From Holosporales bacterium (GTDB lineage: Bacteria; Pseudomonadota; Alphaproteobacteria; RUG11792), in contig JAISFY010000085.1 of the NCBI GenBank assembly GCA_031263345.1, forward strand, positions 1 to 8,460: a DNA stretch of 8,460 bases, in the 5' to 3' direction. Numbering within the stretch: position 1 is the stretch's first letter; each line of letters begins with the position of its first letter. The notes under the pieces were generated by a model that saw only the letters and a list, made by a program, of their open reading frames with translations, was not told the origin of the DNA and ran no database searches. Both the position numbers and the translations under genes were made by a program. This document shows positions 1 through 5,176 of the stretch, in pieces.

Positions 1-386
1 ACTGGTACGATGGCCTTAGTAGCTTGAGTTATTCTCGATCTCGCATCGTCGATATCGATAAAACCGTCATCACAGTCTACGTCACATGGAACCGGAAGGG
101 CTCCAGTTGCCCGGATCGCTTGAAATGTTGCGACGAAAGTAAATGTTGGGACTAAGACCTCATCTCCTATCCCGATTCCGCTAGCTTGAAGAGAAAGCTG
201 AAGCGCGGCCGTACATGAACTTACACAAGAAATGCTTGCATTTTTCATTCCAAAAAAATCGAGCAATTCTGCTTCAAATTGCTTAACCACGGATCCCATA
301 CTAACCTTCTGACTAAGCAGGACCTCAGAAACGGACTCGATTTCTGCATCTCCGAAACATGGTGATGACAGCCTGATCGTTGACAT
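1..386 (-). CDS. DegT/DnrJ/EryC1/StrS-family aminotransferase, N-terminal part (runs off left edge)
   Basis: Reading the minus strand from an ATG at 386-384 gives an uninterrupted frame of about 128 codons to the window edge. The protein opens with the family pattern: a short lead, then a segment with GDAEIESVSEVL (12-23), then SSCTAAL (56-62), the PLP phosphate-binding loop, then GDEVLVPTFTFVAT (74-87). Family members are PLP-dependent and usually aminate keto-sugars for lipopolysaccharide, capsule or glycan synthesis. Some instead act on other substrates or are regulators. The catalytic lysine lies further on and is outside the window, so activity and substrate cannot be judged. The ATG has no clear Shine-Dalgarno sequence. 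The gene is divergent from ruvB across an 82-bp gap. Family assignment is firm; the specific enzyme is unknown. Confidence 0.9.
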   Translation of the reverse strand, partial: MSTIRLSSPCFGDAEIESVSEVLLSQKVSMGSVVKQFEAELLDFFGMKNASISCVSSCTAALQLSLQASGIGIGDEVLVPTFTFVATFQAIRATGALPVPCDVDCDDGFIDIDDARSRITQATKAIVP

Positions 387-436
387 ATTTCCGATCTGAG
401 AAGAATAAAAGACGGATCGTTCAGGAGTCAGTGTAT

Positions 437-452
437 ACTACTTCATAGTAGT
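437..452. promoter_or_regulatory. Palindrome in the aminotransferase/ruvB divergent gap
   Basis: ACTACT-TCAT-AGTAGT is a perfect 6-bp inverted repeat with a 4-base loop. It overlaps a TATACT (434-439) resembling a -10 box for ruvB and ends 16 bases before the ruvB TTG. No good -35 lies 16-18 bases upstream of that TATACT, so the promoter is uncertain. The palindrome could be an operator or a leader hairpin. It is not a LexA box. Confidence 0.3.
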
Positions 453-468
453 CGGAAATAGGATTTTT

Positions 469-1494
469 TTGAAACTCGACAGCAGAATGGAAAGAGTAGT
501 TTCTTCGGAAATATTGAACGATGAGCTGTTTGCAGAAAAATCTCTAAGACCAAAATCATTGGAAAATTTTACTGGTCAAAAAGAAATTTGCCATAATCTA
601 AGGGTTTTCATTGATGCGGCTAAGGCGAGAGACGAACCTATAGATCATATCCTACTATCCGGTCCTCCTGGCCTCGGTAAAACGACGATGGCGCAGATAG
701 TAGCGTATGAAATGGGAGCGACATTGAAGGTAACGGCTGGCCCCGTCCTAACGAAGCCAGGGGATTTGGCGGCTATCTTAACAAATCTGTCTGCAAATGA
801 TGTGTTATTTGTCGATGAGATTCATAGGATGTGTCCTGCCGTCGAGGAGATGTTGTATCCAGCGATGGAAGATTTCAAGATTGATATCATAATTGGTGAA
901 GGACGATCGGCTAGAACATTAAGGATCGACGTTCCTCCATTTACGATAGTTGCCGCCACGACGAGATTGGGGCTCTTGTCTCAGCCTCTGAGAGAAAGAT
1001 TCGGTATTCCGCTGCGATTTGAATTTTACAACGAGCGGGAACTATCGACGATCATCACTAGGAATTCGGGTTTACTCGGCATCGAAATAGAAGAGGAGGC
1101 TGCAACGGAGATCGCAGTAAGATCTCGTGGTACTCCGAGGATTGCTTACAGGTTACTGAGGAGGATCAGAGACTTCGCAACCGTCGGGCGAGAGGTATGC
1201 ATTTCTCACGGATTGGCGAAAGATTCTATGAATCGTCTTAAGGTCGATCCGGTTGGGCTCGATTCGGAAGACAAGAGGTATCTCGAAGTAGTTAAGGATC
1301 TGTTTGGCGGTGGTCCGGTCGGTCTGGAAACTCTAGCTGCGGCCCTATGCGAATCGAAGAATACGATAGAGGAGGTTATAGAGCCGTATCTGATACAAAT
1401 CGGTTTTATTCAAAAAACTCCACGAGGCCGTATTTTAACGCCTCGTGCCAATTCCCATTTTAGCCTCCTTTCCCTGGATGAAATCCATGAATAG
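469..1494 (+). CDS. ruvB: Holliday junction branch-migration ATPase RuvB
   Basis: RuvB is the hexameric AAA+ motor that, with RuvA, drives branch migration of Holliday junctions in recombinational repair. The 341-residue length is normal. Visible motifs are Walker A GPPGLGKTT (65-73), Walker B VLFVDEIH (112-119), sensor 1 ATTR (163-166), the arginine finger in PLRERFG (R175), sensor 2 GTPRIA (221-226), and a C-terminal winged-helix part from about 262 containing GGPVGLETLAAAL and EPYLIQIGFIQKTPRGR. The start shown is TTG at 469, preceded by AGGA (460-463). The alternative is ATG at 487, which removes six residues but has no clear ribosome binding site. An in-frame stop at 406-408 limits the 5' end. 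ruvA and ruvC are not adjacent in the window, although they often are in other bacteria. Identification is certain; the start is moderately so. Confidence 0.97.
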   Translation: MKLDSRMERVVSSEILNDELFAEKSLRPKSLENFTGQKEICHNLRVFIDAAKARDEPIDHILLSGPPGLGKTTMAQIVAYEMGATLKVTAGPVLTKPGDLAAILTNLSANDVLFVDEIHRMCPAVEEMLYPAMEDFKIDIIIGEGRSARTLRIDVPPFTIVAATTRLGLLSQPLRERFGIPLRFEFYNERELSTIITRNSGLLGIEIEEEAATEIAVRSRGTPRIAYRLLRRIRDFATVGREVCISHGLAKDSMNRLKVDPVGLDSEDKRYLEVVKDLFGGGPVGLETLAAALCESKNTIEEVIEPYLIQIGFIQKTPRGRILTPRANSHFSLLSLDEIHE

Positions 1495-1721
1495 GATTGC
1501 CTACTTAACGCGATCTCTATCGATCTTTCTTTTTTAAAAAATATATTACAATCGGATCAATGCTTTTAGAATCTTTTATAAAATAAGATATATAACGCTG
1601 ATGCAGTCTAATCATTTAGATTAAAGGACATTTTTTCCTTTGTGGGACAAAAAACAGTTTGCACAATGTACATCAAGGCAATAGCCTAGATTAGGATCCC
1701 GGTTATTCCAGAAAGCTTAGA
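1495..1721. other. Intergenic region between ruvB and tRNA-Val, no gene seen
   Basis: AT-rich sequence with no supported reading frame. It has two weak inverted repeats: TAATC-ATTTA-GATTA at about 1608-1622, and AAAGGA (1623-1628) with TCCTTT (1636-1641). Neither is followed by a T-run on either strand, so I do not call a terminator for ruvB or for the tRNA. It could be decayed sequence. Confidence 0.5.
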
Positions 1722-1797
1722 TGGTGGTCACAACAGGACTCGAACCTGTGACAACTGCGATGTGAACGCAGTGCTCTACCAACTGAGCTATGTGACC
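1722..1797 (-). tRNA. tRNA-Val, anticodon CAC, CCA encoded
   Basis: The minus strand folds into a complete 76-nt tRNA. The acceptor stem is GGTCACA/TGTGACC, the D arm GCTC-AGTTGGTA-GAGC, the anticodon stem CTGCG/CGCAG with loop TTCACAT, and the T arm ACAGG-TTCGAGT-CCTGT. The discriminator base is A and CCA is encoded at 1724-1722. The anticodon is CAC (1764-1762), which reads the valine codon GUG. All stems pair without mismatch, so it looks functional. It stands alone, opposite in strand to the flanking ruvB and capsid genes. Confidence 0.97.
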
Positions 1798-1908
1798 TTC
1801 ATTCGCTTCTTTCCGGATATTTTTTCCATTAGCTCCTGCACGGGACTGTAATTATCGGGATCTTAGTAGAAACGAACATATCCCATTTTATAACAATTAT
1901 TTGCAATT

Positions 1909-1914
1909 AGGAGG
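1909..1914 (+). promoter_or_regulatory. Strong ribosome binding site of the capsid gene
   Basis: AGGAGG, six bases before the ATG at 1921. This is a consensus Shine-Dalgarno sequence, stronger than most in this window, and fixes the capsid start, which matters because the N terminus is unusually short for the family. Confidence 0.85.
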
Positions 1915-1920
1915 AAAATC

Positions 1921-2889
1921 ATGAACATTTCAGACGAGAGACCATCAATGCCGACAGATTCTGCATCTTTGGATATCAAGAAATTCATATCGTATTTAAA
2001 AGGGAACAAGGATGAGCAGGAAGAAATGAACATTCCAGTTTCTATATCAAATTCGATAATCGATCGAATTCAATCTTTGTGCCCGATTAAGGCTCTATCG
2101 CGAGTAACTTATACGACGAACGATCGACTCGATGTCGTCGTAGATTCGGATGAAACGGAGGCATCCGGATGGATCACGAACGAACTTATTCGCGGAGATG
2201 AATTAGCATCGATTTCAAAGATTTCGATTCATCTTCATCAGCTTTTTGCGAAACCGAAGGTTGCGCATTCTCTTCTTGATGATCATTCTATTAAAGTCGA
2301 AGAATTTATTAAGGATAAAATTACAATCCAAATGGCAGCCTCTGAAAACAAAGCATTTTTGTTTGGAGATGGAGTTTCACAACCGAAAGGAATCTTGACA
2401 TACGATATTTCGATCGAAGAATTGACTCCAAGGACGATTCAGGGAGTAAATGGAGGGGATGTCGGAGAAATTTCAAATTATTCGAAGATCGTAGATCTCA
2501 TGGAATTACTTCCATCAAAATATCTTTGCGGAGCCACTTGGATAATGTCTCGAAATGCGGCATCACACATCAGAACGATCAAAGACGAGACGACTCGCAA
2601 ATTCCTATGGCAAAATTCGATAGCTCATGGAGTTCCTGATACCCTCCTCGGATACCCTGTCATCATCTGCGACGATATGCCAAAAGTTAGTGAGGTAAAG
2701 GACGGCAAATGCATCCCAGTCCTGTTCGCTAATCTTTTTGAGGGATACCAGATTGCGGAAAAACCAAGTATCACAATCCTAAAAGATCCATACAACTCAA
2801 AACCATTCGTAGAATTTTATGCCACAAAAAGGATAGGCGGAGATATAGTAAACTTCGATGCGATAAAGGCCCTCGTTTTAACTAATTAG
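1921..2889 (+). CDS. GTA-type HK97-fold major capsid protein, short N terminus
   Basis: This 322-residue protein is an HK97-fold major capsid protein of the kind encoded by alphaproteobacterial gene transfer agents. Family landmarks appear in order: LDIKKFISYLKGN (18-30) resembles the end of the delta region; CPIKALSRV (54-62); SGWITNE (82-88); a spine-helix region with SLLDD (117-121), VEEFIKDKI (126-134) and FLFGDGVSQPKGIL (146-159); FLWQ (228-231); TLLGYPVIICDDMP (241-254); and a C terminus with LKDPYNSKPFVEFYATKR, GG and NFDAIK. As I recall it, the last block closely matches Rhodobacter capsulatus GTA Orfg5. Only about 17 residues precede the delta-like motif, where family members usually have 80-100, and the usual GGYLVP cleavage-region motif is missing. 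No portal, prohead protease or terminase gene is adjacent. The frame is intact and has a consensus ribosome binding site, so it is probably expressed. Family certainty is high; a present-day GTA role is inference. Confidence 0.9.
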   Translation: MNISDERPSMPTDSASLDIKKFISYLKGNKDEQEEMNIPVSISNSIIDRIQSLCPIKALSRVTYTTNDRLDVVVDSDETEASGWITNELIRGDELASISKISIHLHQLFAKPKVAHSLLDDHSIKVEEFIKDKITIQMAASENKAFLFGDGVSQPKGILTYDISIEELTPRTIQGVNGGDVGEISNYSKIVDLMELLPSKYLCGATWIMSRNAASHIRTIKDETTRKFLWQNSIAHGVPDTLLGYPVIICDDMPKVSEVKDGKCIPVLFANLFEGYQIAEKPSITILKDPYNSKPFVEFYATKRIGGDIVNFDAIKALVLTN

Positions 2890-2916
2890 GCAAAAACCAT
2901 AACAAGGGAAGACATG

Positions 2917-2948
2917 ATATGGGAACCCTGTTTAGGGGGCTCCCATAT
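2917..2948. other. Strong compound hairpin after the capsid gene
   Basis: ATATGGGA (2917-2924) pairs perfectly with TCCCATAT (2941-2948), enclosing a second hairpin CCCT-GTTT-AGGG (2926-2937). An alternative pairing is GGGGG (2935-2939) with CCCCC (2950-2954). The stem begins 27 bases after the capsid stop codon. No T-run follows it, so it is not a classical intrinsic terminator. It could stabilise the 3' end of the mRNA, be a factor-dependent terminator, or be a folded regulatory element. Confidence 0.55.
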
Positions 2949-2988
2949 ACCCCCGGTTAATTCGTCCAAATTAATGAACGAACCCCCT

Positions 2989-3010
2989 TTGCGCCATGAC
3001 GCAATATAAT
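2989..3010 (+). promoter_or_regulatory. Palindrome abutting a consensus -10 box upstream of the holin
   Basis: TTGCG-CCATGA-CGCAA (2989-3004) is a perfect 5-bp inverted repeat directly followed by TATAAT (3005-3010). No matching -35 lies at 16-18 bases, so if this is a promoter it may depend on an activator, or the palindrome may be an operator. A transcript would have a leader of about 110 bases before the holin ATG at 3129. Confidence 0.35.
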
Positions 3011-3128
3011 AATATCATAATGTGATTAGTGAATAAATAAAAAAAGCTTTGTTTTAAGGCTCGAATTTTAGTTACCAAAAATTTTCAAAAAAAACGCCAA
3101 CAAAACGATATTTATCAAGGAGGGAAAT

Positions 3129-3665
3129 ATGATATCAGCATCAATTTTGCAGTCCATTTTATCATTAGTGCAACTTTCTCCAAGAATAACGAAATGGTTA
3201 TCTGGATCCAGTATTGCACTCGTCTCTAAGCAGATCCTCGATATAGCCAAAAACGTTACGAACAGTAAGAACGAGACTGAAGCCGTCGAAAAATTAAAAA
3301 CCGATAGGAACATGCTTTTGCTCTTCCAGAAGGTTCTAATTAGCTCGGAGAGAGAAATCGAATTGGCCGTCATCAAAGATAAAGAAAACGCTAGAACACG
3401 AGATATAGCAATCATCAATACTGGCCGCCGCAATATCCGGGCCGATGTGATGGTTATCTCAGCTGCTTTAGGGTTAATCATTTGTCTTGCCACGATAGTA
3501 GTGTATCGCAAAAGTCTTCCTGGCGAGGCCGTCGGAATCATTTCGACCGTTGCCGGGATATTTGGGGCATGTCTCAAGGATGCATACAATTTCGAGTTTG
3601 GGTCGTCTCGAGGGAGTAAGGAAAAAGACCAAACGGTTGCCTCGATACTAAACCGGATTAGCTAA
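3129..3665 (+). CDS. GTA-release-type holin (3TM holin family)
   Basis: This 178-residue protein resembles the family described as holin of three transmembrane segments for gene-transfer release (Pfam PF11351 from memory, not searched). The central charged segment KENARTRDIAI (85-95) precedes two clear hydrophobic spans at about 107-126 and 131-149. The C terminus reads FEFGSSRGSKEKDQT (155-169), the family's hallmark ending. The N-terminal 20 residues are amphipathic and may be the third, weaker membrane segment. Such holins permeabilise the inner membrane so that a partner endolysin can reach the wall and release particles; no endolysin is in the window. The ATG has AAGGAGG (3117-3123) five bases upstream. 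The opposite-strand frame over this gene lacks a ribosome binding site and domain pattern and was dismissed. The capsid gene lies 239 bp upstream, consistent with a shared GTA origin. Confidence 0.82.
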   Translation: MISASILQSILSLVQLSPRITKWLSGSSIALVSKQILDIAKNVTNSKNETEAVEKLKTDRNMLLLFQKVLISSEREIELAVIKDKENARTRDIAIINTGRRNIRADVMVISAALGLIICLATIVVYRKSLPGEAVGIISTVAGIFGACLKDAYNFEFGSSRGSKEKDQTVASILNRIS

Positions 3666-3696
3666 AAGATAGGTGATTAACCGAAGATTATCTTTT
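3664..3696 (+). terminator. Possible terminator or 3' stabilising hairpin after the holin
   Basis: AAAAGATA (3664-3671) pairs with TATCTTTT (3689-3696), overlapping the holin stop codon. The 3' arm itself ends in TTTT, then GGGGG. The stem is AT-rich, so termination would be weak. It is roughly symmetrical between strands. Confidence 0.35.
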
Positions 3697-3768
3697 GGGG
3701 GAATTATAGTAGCTTATTTTGATTAATGTGTGTTACCATTCTATCCCAAGTTCTAAGGAGATTTTGCT

Positions 3769-4356
3769 GTGGCTAAATTATACTTTTACTACTCTTCGAT
3801 GAATGCTGGAAAGTCTATTAGGCTTTTGCAGAGTAGTTTTAACTACCGTGAAAGAGGTATGGATACCATTTTATATACATTCAAATTCGACAATAGGTTT
3901 GGAGATGCTAAGATTTCTTCCCGTGTCGGGTTGGATGCCCCCGCCAATACTTTCGATCCCGAATTAAATATTTTTGCAGATGTGCTGAAGAAGAAGACGC
4001 CTAAAACTGCTTGTATATTAGTGGATGAGGCTCAATTTTTAACAAAAAATCATGTTCGGGAATTATGCAGAGTAGTTGATGAGCTCGATATTCCCGTTCT
4101 AGCATACGGTTTGCGATCGGATTTTTTGGGTGAACCATTTGAAGGCAGTATGTATCTACTGGTACTAGCCGATGAGCTCGTCGAGGTAAAGACCATCTGC
4201 CACTGTGGGAAAAAGGCAATAATGAACGCGAAATTCGATGCCAATAAAAAGATTATACGCAATGGCGAACAGATTGATATAGGTGGTAATGAGAAGTATG
4301 CTCCGCTCTGTCGAAAGCATTTCGTCGATGGGGTTATTGATGGCCCAGTGAACTGA
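3769..4356 (+). CDS. tdk: Thymidine kinase (type II)
   Basis: Tdk phosphorylates thymidine to dTMP with ATP, feeding the dTTP pool by salvage. The 195-residue protein is of normal size for the bacterial type II enzyme. It has the P-loop SSMNAGKS (9-16), Walker B with the catalytic glutamate CILVDEAQF (82-90, E87), the conserved YGLRSDFLGEPFEGS (113-127), and a zinc-binding lasso domain with C144 and C146 in TICHCGKKA, then C181 and H184 in YAPLCRKH. The lasso region GGNEKYAPLC (172-181) contacts the nucleoside in solved relatives. The start is GTG at 3769, with AAGGAG (3755-3760) eight bases before it. The gene is on the same strand as the holin, 103 bp downstream and behind a hairpin, so it is probably a separate unit. 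A weak promoter-like pair, TTGATT (3719-3724) and TATCCC (3742-3747) with a 17-base gap, lies upstream. Confidence 0.97.
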   Translation: MAKLYFYYSSMNAGKSIRLLQSSFNYRERGMDTILYTFKFDNRFGDAKISSRVGLDAPANTFDPELNIFADVLKKKTPKTACILVDEAQFLTKNHVRELCRVVDELDIPVLAYGLRSDFLGEPFEGSMYLLVLADELVEVKTICHCGKKAIMNAKFDANKKIIRNGEQIDIGGNEKYAPLCRKHFVDGVIDGPVN

Positions 4357-4358
4357 AT

Positions 4359-4388
4359 TTGAGAAAAGAGTTAAAGATATGTTACAAT
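4359..4388 (+). promoter_or_regulatory. Sigma70-like promoter of mlaD-rsfS
   Basis: TTGAGA (4359-4364) and TACAAT (4383-4388), each five of six consensus bases, are separated by 18 bases. Transcription would start near 4395, giving a leader of about 30 bases before the mlaD ATG at 4424. The element lies immediately after tdk and would make mlaD-rsfS independent of it. Confidence 0.6.
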
Positions 4389-4423
4389 AAAGGTATGCAA
4401 TAGTTTGTTTGGTGTATTTCCCC

Positions 4424-4867
4424 ATGAAGGGTAATGTTTTAGAAGCGATTATTGGAGGTGTAGTCTTAATAGTCGCGTCTTTTTTTATGTATTTTGCCTA
4501 TACTTCCAGTGGCGAGAAGGTTAAGCAGGGATACGTATTACTGACCCGCTTTGAGGATGTTAGTGGAATTATGGTTGGTTCTGATGTAAAATTGAATGGT
4601 ATAAAAATTGGTATGGTGAAGTCTCTGTTACTCGATGAGAATTATCAAGCTAATGTTAATATACTGATTAAGGAAGAAGTCAAGATCCCTGTGGATAGTG
4701 CTGCGCATGTTTCGACAGAAGGCCTTATGGGGAACAAGTTTATTTCCATCGTTCCTGGATTTAAAGAAGAAAAATTGAAGGAAGGAGATGAAATCGAAGT
4801 AACGAGATCTGCCGTTAACCTTGAAAGATTGATCGACAAGTTCTTGATTGGCATGGGTAAGAAGTAA
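4424..4867 (+). CDS. mlaD: Phospholipid-transport substrate-binding protein MlaD (MCE domain)
   Basis: MlaD is the membrane-anchored MCE-domain subunit of the Mla ABC transporter, which moves phospholipids between inner and outer membranes. This 147-residue protein has one N-terminal membrane anchor (about 6-26, LEAIIGGVVLIVASFFMYFAY) and a periplasmic MCE domain (about 37-112) with TRFEDVSGIMVGSDVKLNGIKIG (41-63) and STEGLMGNKFISIVPG (97-112). The C-terminal part, SAVNLERLIDKFL, fits the helix that lines the MlaD hexamer pore. The ATG at 4424 gives the standard start of the family. A frame opening at TTG 4409 adds five residues without family support. Neither start has a good ribosome binding site. 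The transporter partners mlaE, mlaF, mlaB and mlaC are not adjacent. rsfS follows after three bases. Confidence 0.93.
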   Translation: MKGNVLEAIIGGVVLIVASFFMYFAYTSSGEKVKQGYVLLTRFEDVSGIMVGSDVKLNGIKIGMVKSLLLDENYQANVNILIKEEVKIPVDSAAHVSTEGLMGNKFISIVPGFKEEKLKEGDEIEVTRSAVNLERLIDKFLIGMGKK

Positions 4868-4870
4868 AAG

Positions 4871-5176
4871 ATGAAAGATGGTATTATCGACTTGCTAAAT
4901 GAAAAAAAGGCATTCGATATCGTTGAGTTTGATTTATCGGGAAGATCGGAGAGATTGTCCGATGCCTGTATCATAGCCACTGGAACTTCTGCCCGCCATC
5001 TTCGATCCGTTGCCGATTGCATTTACCGATATATGAAGAATAATTGGCATAGCTCGCGGATTGAAGGGAGGGCTGAGAGTGGATGGGTTATTGTTGAATC
5101 CAATGGCGTTGAAGTTCATTTATTTAAGCCAGAATTCCGGGAATATTACGCCCTGGAAGAATTATATACTCGTTAG
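4871..5176 (+). CDS. rsfS: Ribosomal silencing factor RsfS (RsfA/Iojap family)
   Basis: RsfS binds ribosomal protein uL14 on the 50S subunit and blocks joining with 30S, slowing translation when nutrients are short. The 101-residue protein is essentially the bare Iojap domain: ACIIATGTSARHLRSVAD (32-49), EGRAESGWVIVESNGVEVHLF (65-85) and the characteristic end FREYYALEELY (89-99). It starts three bases after mlaD, with GAAG (4861-4864) inside the mlaD end as a modest ribosome binding site, so the two are cotranscribed. Its usual neighbours nadD and rlmH are absent. Its TAG stop (5174-5176) overlaps the stop codon of the converging ftsI. Confidence 0.95.
   Translation: MKDGIIDLLNEKKAFDIVEFDLSGRSERLSDACIIATGTSARHLRSVADCIYRYMKNNWHSSRIEGRAESGWVIVESNGVEVHLFKPEFREYYALEELYTR

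Noticed and set aside
419..433. LexA (SOS) box upstream of ruvB, GTTC-N7-GTTC
   Set aside because: GTTC occurs at 419-422 but the second half seven bases on is AGTG, too far from the alphaproteobacterial consensus.
1623..1641. Terminator for ruvB or the tRNA
   Set aside because: The AAAGGA/TCCTTT hairpin is weak and has no T-run after it on either strand.
2957..2974. CtrA binding site TTAA-N7-TTAA near the GTA-type genes
   Set aside because: The two TTAA halves are separated by ten bases rather than seven.
3068..3589. Minus-strand open frame of 173 codons over the holin gene
   Set aside because: It lies antisense to a well-supported gene with a consensus ribosome binding site and a family signature, and shows no recognisable domain itself.
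1722..3665. tRNA-Val as the integration site of a prophage carrying the capsid and holin genes
   Set aside because: Integration usually occurs at the tRNA 3' end, which here (1722) faces ruvB, while the phage-like genes lie beyond the 5' end. I see no repeat of the tRNA end downstream and no integrase in the window.
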